DNA from: Physcia stellaris
Taxonomy: Eukaryota; Ascomycota; Lecanoromycetes; Caliciales; Physciaceae
Reading direction: 5' to 3'
Assembly (NCBI GenBank): GCA_018902385.1
Contig: JABSSW010000042.1
Coordinates: 366,500 to 430,499, forward strand
DNA length: 64,000 bases
The position numbers were made by a program, and so were the translations under genes. Positions within the stretch are counted from its first letter, which is position 1; every line of letters begins with the position of its first letter. Positions 24,031 to 35,816 of the stretch are shown here, piece by piece. The notes under the pieces were generated by a model, which saw only the letters and a list, made by a program, of their open reading frames with translations, did no database searches and was not told where the DNA came from.

Positions 24031-25304
24031 CAAAAAATTACGAATTCAAAATTCAAAATATGCAAAAAAAATGTTACGAACATGTTCGACAAATAAATTT
24101 AATAAATAATTAATATGATAAATAAAACATTTAACAAATATATCGAAATCAACGAATTAAATTTCAATTTTTTCAATTTTTTCAAAATTAACGTAGTTCG
24201 AAATTTAATATTCGCGTATTATTTACAATTTCAACATTTTGTATTTGTTTCAAATTTGTTTTTGAAAATTTTTGTTTAATCAATCAATCAATATAATCAA
24301 TTCAAACATGTTTTGTGATAAAAATTATTACGAATCGAATTTCAATTATCAAAAATTTAAATTCAACAAATAAACATCATAAATGTTGTTTAAATAAACG
24401 TGTTTGTTAATTAATTAAACGAAAACAATAAATAAATAAATAAAAATAAAAAAAATGATAAAATTGAAAATAATATACAAATATGAAAAATTTAAATCAC
24501 ATTAAATTCGAAATTCATTGTGTAAAATATTCAAAATTCAAATAAAAAAATATTACGAATCGAATTTCGATCAAATTATATTAAACAATTCGATTATCAA
24601 AACGAAATAATCATTGAAACGATTAATTTAATTATGTTAACAATTAATTTTTGATAAAATTCAATTATGTATTTTTTTACATTTTTAATAAATCAAATTT
24701 AACATTTAAAAATCATAATTTTTATTGTTATAAATTTAATATAAACAAAAAATTCAACGATAAATTTCATAATTGAAATTATATATTGTGTTACAATAAA
24801 TTTGATATTTTAATGAAAAACAATAACGTAATAATTGTTTATTGAAACGTTATATATAAACGATTTTGAATTTTTTAATTCTAAATTAATTGATTATTAA
24901 TATATTAGAAAATTTATATAAATTGACTTCACAACATTCAATTTATTTTTAATATATAAATTTTTTTAAATCGAATTTCTTTCAATTATTCAATGCATAA
25001 AAGATTTGTAATATATTTAATATATATTACAAATCGAAAAGATTTTCGCTATTGTTTGAAATTTGATTTTTTAACAACGTCAATTTCAATTTTTCACGTT
25101 CATTTTTCAACTTTAATTTTTTCAATTTAGTTTGTTTCAATTCAAATTTTACTTTTCGTTTTTTTAAATTCAAATTTGTTTGTTGTGACAAAACATTTGA
25201 ATTTATAAAAATTTGAAAAACAATTTATTGAAAAGCAAACGATGAACGCGAATTGCAAAATATTAAAAAATATTAAATATTGATTATTAATGTTTTTTAA
25301 TAAT
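24031..25304. other. AT-rich DNA without recognisable gene
   Basis: About 1.3 kb right of gypsy-1, almost only A/T with short homopolymers. It probably belongs to the element interrupted by gypsy-1. No 11-bp array as clear as in the neighbouring parts, and no domain. Confidence 0.5.
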
Positions 25305-28300
25305 TTATTTTTCGATTGTTTTTTTCGCGTTTGTTTTTTCACGTTCAAATGATTGCGAATTTGATCGTTTTGACGATTTTGACGATAATCGTAAATTTTC
25401 TGACGAAATAAATCGTGATAAAATATTTTCGATTGATTCAACAATATTTGAAAAAATTGCAAAATCGCGTAAACGTTTTTTCGCTAAAAATAAATTAATA
25501 ATATATTTTGAATGTTTTGACAATGCATTTTACATATCGATTTTTCGTTATTTTTCAAAAAATTTTCAAACATTGTTTTCGATCGATAATTATGTTGAAT
25601 ATCATGTTGTTCGAACATTTCATGTTGAAAAACATCTCGTCGATCAATAGATTTCTCACTACGAGATTATAAGATTAAAAATATATCAAAAATATATTAA
25701 ACATGTATTATTTACTTCTTTATTGTTTTTAGCAGAGTCAATCGCCGTCTTAATGCGTTGCTCTTATGATGAGTCGTTTCTACTGCATTAATGTGTTTTT
25801 TTATTCGAACAAAAATCGTTTTATTTATAAATGTGTATTCGATATTGTAGTTTGCAGCAATAACATCGATTTCTTTGTGTTTGCATCATTCTTGAATGTC
25901 AAAATTGTGAGATCAATAGTTTGAGAAGAAATGTGTTAATAATAGATTAATGACATATTAATAACATATTAAAAACATATTGATTTACTTTTGATAGCTT
26001 GTAATAACTCGTGATATTCTCGTTCCGTCTGACAATCCAATAATTGTTGAAAAAACGGATATTGAATTATCGTCATTTCGATAGTACTCAAGATTCGAGC
26101 GATTTCTCGAAGAAAATGAATACGACAAAACATTATTGTCGATTTCATGTGTTCGTTTGCAAATCGATCGTGAATTCAATCGATCGACGCGAGATAGTTT
26201 TCTAATCTTGATTTAAATTAATAATGAATTTAAATGAATTGAAAATAAATTTTTAATAAATATTTAATACATATCGTACATCTGTTCTTTGTTCATATTC
26301 ATCACGACTTCGTACAAGCTTGTTTCATGAATATGTTGTCATTCAACATTTTCATTTGTTATTTGCTTTATTAAAGCGAACACATGTTTGAACATTAATG
26401 TGTAATAATATGAATTTTGTCGATTCATATAAATTTCACACAAAATTACATTTAAAAGAAATTAATAATTTGTTGAAAATACATTTTGAATTTATTAATT
26501 ATTTTTTTTTGTCGTTCGTCGTAATATGCAAATATCATTTCGTTAAATCAAAAAATTTTTGATTCTTTTAAATGACATGTCAATTTTCAAAGATTCAAGC
26601 GTAAGTAAGATTTGTGCTTGTTCTTTGAAAAAGCATATCAACATGGCGAAATCATGTTCAACAAAAATCTCTTGAACATACTAAAGAATAAATTAATAAT
26701 ATATTTATAACACATTAATAATATTTACTTTTTGATCATTGACATTTTTCGCTTTAGAATAGACATAATGTCGAACGGCTTCAATATTCTGTTCAAATGA
26801 ATAATAGAACATTTGATACTTTTTTAAAAGTAATTTAATTTTATCCGTATTAGTCAAAGACGCATGAGTTTCAACTAAAGTTGAAATTTGACGTTTCGTA
26901 CAAAATTTCTGTACGATAGAATTGATCAAGAAATGATTTGTAAAAGATTAAAAATATATTTTAAAAATATTAACAATGTTTACTTAGACTCAAGTTGGAG
27001 TCATTGATTCTTTGAATCAGATTGTAAATGAAAGTCGTCAAATCTTTAGATGTTTTTGACGAATCTGGCGATGAATGTGTGTGTTTATCAATTGACATAA
27101 ACACAACATAAAAACATGTTCAATTTTTGAACAAAAAAAAATAAAAAACAACGTCGCAAATTTTTAATTGTAATGTTTCGCGATCAAAAACATGATCGAA
27201 ATTTAATAAAATATTAATAATTCATTAAAAATGTTTTATCAATATATTTATTTATTACAAATTAATTGTCTTGTTTCGTTTTTTTAATTCATAACAATTT
27301 TCAATGTCAATTGAACGATTAAACGTTAATTGACGTAAAATGTCAATTTTCGCGTTTAATCGATTTGAAAACGATTGAAAAAATAATCATTTTGTTTTCG
27401 ATAATTGTGACATCGAAAATGATATTGAAAAATTTGAAATATTGTTTATAAAATTATTAATAATATATTAAAATCTTATTGTATAAAATTTATCGCATGT
27501 TTTTGAATGAATATAAATATGCACGAATTTTGAAAATTGTCGCATGTTTTATTTTGAAAAAAACGTTTCTGAATCGCACTGAATCAGTTAAAGAATTAAG
27601 TTAATAAAATATTAGAAATATATTTTTAATTCATTTATTTTATTGTCTCACGTTTCACTGTTCTCTCGGTACGTTCACGACGAATTCGTTGAATAACATT
27701 TCAAATCGAATAATCCAGACGATAATATTTCATGGTGTTTATAGATGCATTTAAATGTTCACATATTTTGAAATCAGTACAACGATATTCAATATGTGTG
27801 CATGTTATATCATCAAGTATTGAACAATATGCGTTGCGAGAGAGACGAGTTTTAACATAGCAAAATTGAAGCTAAATATATTATTAAATCATTTTGAATT
27901 CGTTTAAAATATATTAAACTTACATTGTCGATAATCTTGATATTCATCGAATCTTGTTCTCGTCAATCGATTACATAGGTCGTTTTCTTCTCACTGAAAA
28001 AGAGAAATTCGAGTAATTTCAAAGTATAAATAATTTCTTGCATCGTGTAAATTACAACGCTCGAATTGATATCGATTGATACTTCAAAGACTTCAAGATT
28101 CTATAATACTTTTAAAATATATTAAAAATATTTTATTACGAAGTAAATCCGAATGCAAATTTATTTCTCATCTCGTTATCATTATTTGATTTTCTATTCA
28201 CGAGTTTCGGTCTTGAATGAGCGATAACGATATTTTTCAAAATCTTCAATAGAAAATATATTATTAATATGTTGATAATATATAATATGACATTATATCA

Positions 28301-28495
28301 AGTATATCTCATAACTGTTCTTTTTCGTGAATATTCGTTCGTCGTGAATTTTGCGATTTTCGAAATCGAATATCATAAAAAAAATTTAAAAAAGATTAAT
28401 TGTTAATAAATTATTAACAAATTAACAATATATTAAACACATATTTTTTTTATGTCACTGTTCATTGTGTTTATTTTAAATGATGAAAAATTTTG
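25305..28495 (-). pseudogene. Intron-rich degraded gene, family not recognised
   Basis: Read on the minus strand this part alternates between exon-like stretches of about 200 nt and AT-rich GT..AG intervals of about 50 nt. Clear introns are 27872-27923 (GTAAGT..TTTAG) and 26681-26728 (GTAAAT..TTTAG); others are near 28105-28150, 26210-26275 and 25945-25990. Exon segments stay open over 50-70 codons: one reads LVETHASLTNTDKIKLLLKK, one CRIHFLREIARILSTIEMT, one CTDFKICEHLNASINTMKYY with several cysteines. Occasional TGA codons sit where TGG is likely. A possible first exon starts at the ATG ending at 28495. The 3' end near 25305 is a Ser/Lys-rich tail. It is less mutated than gypsy-1. It could be the transposase of the TIR element, but I do not recognise the family. 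Confidence 0.45.
25670..28450. repeat. Dispersed arrays of 11-bp AATRYATTNNN units, right flank
   Basis: Same unit as in the left flank. Best array: 25931-25990 (five units on the minus strand, AATATGTTTTT, AATATGTTATT, AATATGTCATT, AATCTATTATT, AACACATTTCT). Others at 25680, 26685-26728, 26945, 27880-27920, 28110-28150, 28260 and 28390-28450. Several lie exactly inside GT..AG intervals of the degraded gene. Confidence 0.75.
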
Positions 28496-28678
28496 AAAAA
28501 CAAAAACGTCAACTGATTATATATGAAGATCAGATTATGCGCTAAATCGTCGATCATTTTTCGAAAAAGCGGAAGTCAGCCGATTTTCTCTGCGGGTCGG
28601 ACGACTAAGGGGCTAGAGGTCAGTTGACCTGCATCCTGACACCTATCTACTCCGTACGCCAAATCATTGCTACTCTAA

Positions 28679-28823
28679 TGTAGAACTAGGTGGCCAATCA
28701 GGGGCCGCCAAGAGCTTAGTAACTAGTGCGCACTCCAATGACATTGGATGCTAGAAACCATGTAAATTAGCACTAGATAGAACATCATGCAATCAATGAT
28801 TTACGACTCCATGCAGTCTGACA
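28679..28823 (+). repeat. 5' LTR of copia element
   Basis: 145 bp, TG..CA ends. It shares the segment ccgccaagagcttagt through cagtctgaca with the 3' LTR. Confidence 0.95.
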
Positions 28824-28835
28824 GTTATGAGCCCG
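28824..28835 (+). promoter_or_regulatory. Primer-binding site matching the anticodon arm of initiator tRNA-Met
   Basis: GTTATGAGCCCG directly follows the 5' LTR. Its complement, GGGCTCATAAC, is the anticodon stem-loop (CAT anticodon) of eukaryotic initiator tRNA-Met. Copia and Ty5 are known to prime from a cleaved half of this tRNA, so the same is inferred here. Confidence 0.8.
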
Positions 28836-29011
28836 GATCACGCTTAATTGTTGCATCCAATACGTGATCTAATTGACTATTGAAACCTCCAGCATTCGAT
28901 TGCTTCGGCAGGCTAACGAGAGGTCAGAACACCGCGAGAACACTCCTGTGTTTACACCCTCCTACAACAACAACCAAGAACCCCTTCCTACTTATCCGCC
29001 CGTCCAGCACG

Positions 29012-32000
29012 ATGACGGATACGAAGCGAGAGCTCAAGCTGAGCTCCTCCAAGGACTGGGACGCGTGGCTTTCAGTCGTACGAGCTAAGGCCACCGGATA
29101 CTCGATTTGGGATCTCATCGACCCATCCAAAGATACTCGGCCAACGGGCAAATTTGAGCCCGTAGAGCCCAATCTCGATGCACAACAGGGTGTGGATTTC
29201 ACCGAAAAGCATGCCCGATACAAGATCGCGTTGTCGAAATACAAGAAGGAGCTTCAAGACTGGAAGGAGCAGAAGGACTCCATGGCAAAGATAATCGATC
29301 ACATCTATAGTACAACAACGGTTACAAACCTCATCTTTATTCAGAGTGTTGAGATTCATCCATGGACCGTTTTACGTGCTCTCAAAGCACGTCTTGCACC
29401 CACCGATTCGGCTAGAAGCTTGGAGCTGGAGCAAGAGTACAACCGCTTGATCAAGGGACCATCGAATCGTCAGAGCATCGATGTCTGGATAGACGACTAT
29501 CTGAAGATGCTGGCTCTCGCTAAGCAGGCGAAGATTGCTGAGGTCACCGATAGCAAACGAGCGTATCGTGACTTTCTACAAGCAATCGACAAGACGGCAT
29601 CTACCTTCGCTGAAGTATATCTACTCCAGCAAGACAACGTGACGAACCACGAAACACAGCTTCTCACTCTCATCGAAACCTTCCGCCATCACATGCGCTT
29701 GAAGGAAGCTAGGAGAGGGAAAGGAACGATATCCAACTCGGCATTCGCAGCTGACGAAAGCAAGGATACAAACGGTCGAAACTCTTCTGGCACCTCGTCA
29801 TTTCGAGGTCAGAATCAGTCTCGAGATCCCTGCATTTGCGGAAAGAAGCATTTCTACGGCGATTGCTTCTACCTCAACGAGAACATACGTCCAGATGATT
29901 TCAAACTGAAGCCAGAAATCGTGGCTAAGATAGACGAAGCAAAGAAGAATCCAAAGAAGAGGAGGCAAATAGAACAGAGCATCAAGCGGGCTGACGAAAA
30001 ACGTCAGAAGAAGGACGATAATAACAAGAGCACAGAAGCCGAAGTAGGGTCCTTCGCCGCCATCCACGTCAATGCCATAGGGTCGTTTACAAGCGACTCG
30101 TCCTCGTCAAGTTACTCCCTTCGTTCGTCATGGCTTATGGATCACGGCTTCGGCATCCACGTGGCCAACAGCACAATGAAACAACGCTTCCAAAAGGAGC
30201 GGGATTGCACAGACGGATCGAAAGTTATGTCCGGCATGGGACCACTTCCTATTCTGGCATATGGCCGGATGCGTATCGACGTCGATACACCCACAGGAAA
30301 GAAGCCAATGGAGCTTCTAAACGTCAGTTACGTACCAGACTTCATGGTCAATATCGTCGCGGGAAGCATTCTCGCAGACAAAGGACTGCACTTTGATACA
30401 GCCCATGGGCATCTGCACAGAAACGGTGCACCGATCGTCCGCGTACCACGAGTAGGAGCACATTACGTCCTCGAAGATAATAGGTCTGAAGGGGTGGGCA
30501 CCTTCGCAGCCACCGTGCGACAAGGATCTACTCTAGAATGGCACCAGCTTCTCGCCCATGCGAATAATGACGCCATACAGCATTTACAAGAAGCAGCTGA
30601 AGGGGTGGAGCTCACCAACAAGGATAAGGTGCCACTAACTAACAAATGCGAAGAGTGTGCCCTCTCCAAAGCACATCGAATTGTATCCAAATCCCCTGTA
30701 AAGTCAGAAACTTCGGACAAGCCGTTCTATCGTATTACATACGATCTCATCGATATGACAACGGCCTTGAACAAGCACAAGTGGATATCACACGTGGCAT
30801 GCTCCGAAACAGGCTTCCACATGATATACACGCACGAGAGCAAAGGACAGGCCACGGAGGTGCTTATTCGGGCCATCCATACAATCGAAACCAGATACAA
30901 CGGCAAGGTCGTATTTGTACGTTCTGACGGCGAACGTGCGTTAGGCACCCAATGGGGTAATTACTGCGCACTCAAGGGCATTACATCTGAGCCCTCGGCC
31001 GTTGATACTCCAGCACAGAACGGCCACAGCGAACGACTAGGTGGCATACTGTTGACCAAGTCACGAGCAATGAGACTCGAAGCAAATCTACCTGTTTACC
31101 TATGGCCGTGGGTCAACGAGACGGCTGGTTACATAATGAACCGTACACCCTCCAAGAAGCATGGATGGAAGACACCGTTCGAAATGGTTACCGGCAAGAA
31201 GCCGAATCTTGCTCACATCGTTCAATATGGAGCAAAAGCATACCCCTTGGATAAGGATATTCCAAAGAAGGAAAAGATGAGGGCCAAAGCACACATCGGC
31301 TTCCTTGTAGGGTATGACAGCACCAACATCTTCCTAATTTGGATTCCTAGTCAACGAAAGGTTATACGTACACGTGATGTCACATTCAACGAAGACTCAC
31401 GTTACCGTCCTAACGAATTAGACCTAGCCCAGCTCGTCAACGAGCCCTTCCTGACTAACGATACGCTTGACATACCGCAGAGCGATTTCACGAGAATAGT
31501 GGACATCGAATCAGACAGCGACGAAGATGTATGGGAGTTAGCATCTACAGGGTCCATTACCGATCGCGATGCAAAGAAATCTCACAAGCAAGTAACTGAG
31601 GACGATTCTGGACCAGGATATTTACCCTCACCTGCTCCATCTTCGTCAAGGGGTGAGGACACGTCAAATACGCCTGATCCTTCGTATCCTTCGTCACCTG
31701 CCGCTACAGAAACCGCTACAGAAAATCCCTCGTCACCTGCCGTTGCAGAAACAGTGGAGGAACTACCCCCGCCTGCACCGCCGTTGAAAGAGAAGAAACC
31801 GAAGCATTGGGCGAAAACAACGATTGACGAGGTCAATATTCAGCCTGAAGGGTTCACTCGTATTCGCAAACCAAATCCGCTTCGAGGCTTCAGTCATTAC
31901 ACCGCCCTAGAGGATGCGTCCGCAGGAGGAATGCGTTCATTCTATGGAGCATTCATGACTTCAATGACGAAGGAAAAGAGACCGCATCGTGACGATCTCC

Positions 32001-33612
32001 TCGCCGAATCACGTTTCTATCATCAGATGCTCAAGCATCCTGAGGCCGCCGGATTCCTACGGGCCATTGACGTGGAGATCAAGGCATTACAGTCAAAGCA
32101 GACCTGGAAGGAGGTTCCATGGCATCATGCCAAGAACGCAGGAAAGACTTCTATACCTACCACGTGGGTATTCAAATACAAATTCGACAATGAGGGATAC
32201 TTGGTAAAGCATAAGGCTAGATTGTGTGCCCGAGGAGACCTCCAACAAACCGAGCAAGATGTCTATGCTGCTACACTAGCTATTAGAATCTTCCGAGCAC
32301 TAATGGCCATAGTAACCGCCTTCGGTCTTAATACTCGTCAATATGACGCGGTCAATGCATTCGCTAACAGCGATATCGATGAACCAATCTATTGTAAGCC
32401 GCCTGACGGCTGGAAGGGGACAAGCAATGTGCTATTCCTTCTATCGAAAGCACTTTATGGCCTGAAACAGTCTCCAGCATTATGGTATCGACATCTGTCG
32501 GCTACTCTCAACAATCTAGGTCTGGAGCAGGTGCTCGGCATCGAGTGTCTATTCATCAATGACTACATGATTCTATTCTTCTTCGTGGACGATATAGCAG
32601 TCATGTATTATCCACAGTACTCCAAACAAGTTGACGCCTTCGAAAACAAGCTCTTCGAAGCATATGAGATGAGAAACATCGGCGAGATCGAATGGTTTCT
32701 CAATATTCGCATTACACGCGATAGGGAGCAACAAACAACGTCGTTTTGTCAGGACAGCTACATCGACAAGCTCATCAGCAAGTTCAACATTGATATGGCC
32801 AAGAAAGGGCCAGGATCGCCTATACTCACTCATATTCCGATGGTAAAGAATGAGGGTAATGCTACTCCCCAGGAAATCCATATGTATCAGCAGAAGGTCG
32901 GCTCAGTCAACTTCGCTGCAACAACAACTCGGCCAGATGTAGCCGCTGCAGCTTCGTTACTATCTGAATATCTTACGAATCCATCTAAACACCATGCGGA
33001 GCAAGCGACTCGAACGCTAGAATATCTAGCACACACCAAATACTACGCCATTGTCTACAAAGGTCAGGCAGGTCATGAAACCACCATCTTCCTAGCCTCG
33101 TCAGATGCGTCATTCGCAAACGATCTAGACACTCGTCAGAGCTCAAATGGATACTGCTTCATGCTCTTCGACGGTCTCATCGATTGGAAGGCCACAAAGC
33201 AGAAGACAGTCACAACTAGTTCCACCGAGGCCGAGTTGTTGGCCATGTCAATGACGGCCAACACCAAGATGTGGTGGGACCGTTTCTTTGAATCAATACA
33301 AATGAACATGGGGGACCCACTCACATCCAATGCGATAATCGCCAGACTATACGTGCGTTTACTATGCCAGCGGCCAAACTAACCACTAAGTTACGTCATG
33401 TCGATATACATCGTCACTGGTTACGTCAGGAGGTTCAGAAGGGCACGATTAACATTCAATGGACTCCTACAGCGAGTATTCTGGCCGACGGTTTCACCAA
33501 GGCCCTACCGCCTCAGAAGCAGAAGGCGTTCGTGAAGCTGATTGGTCTAGAGTCTATTTCGGTACCAGGTTCGAAGGAGGACGACGAATCCGGCCAATCA
33601 GAGGCCGAATAG
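29012..33612 (+). CDS. Copia gag-pol polyprotein, one frame break before the end of RNase H
   Basis: The ATG at 29012 starts MTDTKRELKLSSSKDWDAWL, a copia gag N-terminus. In order: gag; a short knuckle CICGKKHFYGDC; protease with WLMDHGFGIHVANST at 30130 (Asp-His-Gly where Asp-Ser/Thr-Gly is usual); GAG-pre-integrase (EWHQLLAHANN, CEECALSK); integrase with Asp in ITYDLIDM, Asp in VRSDGERA and Glu in NGHSERLGG; RT with KHKARLCARGD, YDAVNAFANSDIDEPIYC, ALYGLKQSPALWY and FVDD at 32580-32591; RNase H with SDASFANDLDTRQSSNGYC and SSTEAELLA. The frame ends early at 33382, while the missing end (RHVDIHRHWLRQEV) is open to 33612 in another frame. One base short at the GGGGG run 33310-33314 accounts for it, and 4,601 nt is one less than a multiple of three. 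Confidence 0.93.
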
Positions 33613-33672
33613 GCCGCATCGAAAAATAGGTAAAACACCAAGGGTAGGATGAAATATCAGATATTTCCTCCT

Positions 33673-33681
33673 AAAGGGGTG
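33673..33681 (+). promoter_or_regulatory. Polypurine tract of copia element
   Basis: AAAGGGGTG immediately precedes the 3' LTR at 33682, the usual place for plus-strand priming. Confidence 0.75.
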
Positions 33682-33834
33682 TGTAGAACTGGGTGCCTGG
33701 GCAACCAATTAGAGGCCGCCAAGAGCTTAGTCATTAGTGCGCACTCCAATGACATTAGATGCTAGAAACCATGTAAATTAGCACTCGATAGAACAACATG
33801 CAATCAATGATTTACGACTCCATGCAGTCTGACA
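33682..33834 (+). repeat. 3' LTR of copia element
   Basis: 153 bp, followed by target duplication TCTAA at 33835-33839. Confidence 0.95.
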
Positions 33835-33914
33835 TCTAATAATCATTACACAGATAGCAACATTCAGCTCTAGTCCGGTGAGTGGGACTTCTGAAAAAGG
33901 ATTGATTGTGCAAC

Positions 33915-35816
33915 ATGTCTCGCGAATCTAGAACTCCAACTCCAGGTGGGTACTTTTTGAATATCCAGTATAGTCTTTTCAAACTTTTCCGCTTGATCAC
34001 AAGCCCTGTCTCGAGAGTCCAGATCCAAGACAGGTCTCAACATTCAACGACATGTCCCAGAACTTCAAATCACTGACAAGGTTCTTTCACAGAGGGGATC
34101 TCCGAGGTAGTGGCAAAATTCTGGCGGGCGGGCAAAAAATCCAGCGGCCTGTCCGAAACTGACAGCGATGACTGGGACATGGACGATGGAGATGAAGACG
34201 ACACCGATGATGAAGAGTTTCCCTGGCTCAAGCGTTTGCATGCGGTTGCGCAGGATCCCCACGGCCAACAAGTAGGACGTTGCCAGGGCATGCTTATCTC
34301 CCGTGACAAGATCCGAGGTAATTTTCTGGCCGAAATGGATGAGGTGAGCCAGAGCGCATCCGACTTGAGCTCTGCGCTGTTTGATCGTTGGGGATGTCTG
34401 CAGTCCCACTTTTACGAACATCCGATCAAAAAGGGAACCGGGGCGTGGGGACGTGAACTTGACGAGGGGCCCTTTCTCCTAATCGAAATCTTATCTATCA
34501 ATAAAGAGTACCGGAGACAAGGTTATGGCAAGAGACTGTTCGCAGATTTTTGGGGGCAGGCTCTCGAAGCGGCACCGGACTGTGGTTTCGCCGTGGTATG
34601 GCCAACGCATCTGAACGATGATACCTTCGAAAGTGAGAATCTTACAGCCGAGCAAGCCGATAATGTGTACTCGGAACTAAGCAGAGCGTCGGAAGACTTT
34701 TGGAGGTCGGTAGGGTTCCGACGTATTGGCACGAGTGTTTGGTTTGGTCTAGCCACAGACCCAAATCACAACGCCCGAGGTCTAAGTGCGGTTGAAGATT
34801 ACAGACGACCATACAATCTCCGGAGACACCCTTTCCAAGCCGGCCAGACATGGCCGTGTGATCAAGCTATCTTTGAAGCCGACGATGATAGTACGTTATC
34901 ATTATTGAAAGCTCGTCAGGAATCGACTCCAGCCACTGATCCTCTCTGGCTCTCTGTCGACGGCCATGGGAACACCATTCTGCACATCGTTTCTATCACT
35001 CGTAGAGCGTTAACATTGACTTGGCTCCTTCAGCAACCTTTCGCCAACACCCTACTCACTATACGGAATCTAGAAGGCAGCACGGCGTTAGAACATTTAC
35101 AATCGTCACTCGAAAACTATAGAAGGGCCAAAGAAATGTTTACCGACGATTTTGACGGGTTTACGCCAAACGAGGTGAAATGTCTAACACTTCTCAGCGG
35201 CATTGCCAAACCTTCATCTGACCAATTCCTTCGTCTTAAGTACGGCTGCACTTGCGGTGCCTGTCTAGCGGGTTTTATCAGTCCCCGATTATCACATGCA
35301 CTGGAGACTCAAGCCTATCTTGCTCGTGATATGATGAAGGATCATCTGATTGATACTTCAGGATCAGAATGGGTGAGCTGTTGGAGTGATAACCTAATGC
35401 ATATAGCACCAGAAGTCAGACGTCGACTCCGCACCAACAAAGCCTTTCGACGGTCCTTCATGACTATTGTCGGCTACGTCGCTGAATTACTCCAAAGTAA
35501 AATTATACCGACACAATCCCAGCTACAGGATCTCGCCAAGAGCGAAAAGCTATCTCATTTGGAGAACTTCCTCAACCGCGGTGGCAACGTGTCGTCCGCG
35601 GTCCTGGCATGTTTCGATCGCGTGCTGGATGAAGATGTATACATCGGCAATGGAGAGCATCAAGAAGCCTTCGAGGAGGATCTCAAGGCGTTACCGGCGT
35701 GTCGAAACGATCGCGAATTCGTCTTCGCGTGTCGACGTTATTGTCTTCTCGAAGGTTTACCAACCAATGCTGCCAAGCACGTGGCTGCGCGGATAAAAAT
35801 GGGCTCATTCGATTAA
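33915..35816 (+). CDS. GNAT-like acetyltransferase domain plus ankyrin-like repeats
   Basis: Two exons (33915-33945 and 34093-35816) give 584 residues; the short first exon MSRESRTPTP joins in phase through a GTGGGT..CAG intron. An acidic Asp/Glu stretch lies at about 30-53. A GNAT acetyl-CoA motif is at about 138-162: LLIEILSINKEYRRQGYGKR, with the R-x-x-G-x-G/A core as RRQGYG. Ankyrin-like helices are near 300-346 (GHGNTILHIVS, LEGSTALEHL). A Cys cluster CTCGAC and a helical C-terminus follow. It resembles a lineage-specific family of fungal proteins with no assigned substrate. The copia 3' LTR ends 81 bp upstream of the ATG, so its promoter has been replaced or displaced. Confidence 0.85.

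Larger units (their letters stand above)
15397..28588. mobile_element. AT island 1: candidate large TIR element split by a gypsy insertion
   Basis: Composition changes sharply at about 15.4 and 28.55 kb. The ends look like decayed inverted repeats: GAAAATCGACTGATT begins at 15397, and the reverse strand from 28588 reads GAAAATCGGCTGACTT; further in, TTAGCGCAGAAT (left) pairs with TTAGCGCATAAT (right). The alignment has a roughly 10-nt gap. Both flanks inside these ends carry the same 11-bp AATRYATT arrays, while the gypsy element at 17406-24025 between them does not. This suggests one old DNA element of about 6.6 kb before the insertion. No target duplication is seen and no transposase is recognised, so the class is open. 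Confidence 0.4.
28679..33834 (+). mobile_element. Full-length Ty1/copia LTR retrotransposon, not hypermutated
   Basis: LTRs at 28679-28823 (145 bp) and 33682-33834 (153 bp) both start TGTAGAACT and end CTGACA. A perfect target duplication TCTAA lies at 28674-28678 and 33835-33839. Primer-binding site and polypurine tract are in place, and one long gag-pol frame fills the interior. Composition is like that of the host genes, although it abuts AT island 1. The two LTRs differ by an 8-bp length change near the start and roughly ten substitutions, so the insertion is not brand new. Confidence 0.97.

Noticed and set aside
15397-28588. Classical CpA-type RIP as explanation of the AT islands
   Set aside because: CpA and TpG remain abundant, and LTR differences are mostly CpT; the usual pattern does not fit.
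28880-29011. Upstream extension of the copia frame
   Set aside because: It begins at a TTG, has no ATG before 29012, and lies in the leader after the primer-binding site.
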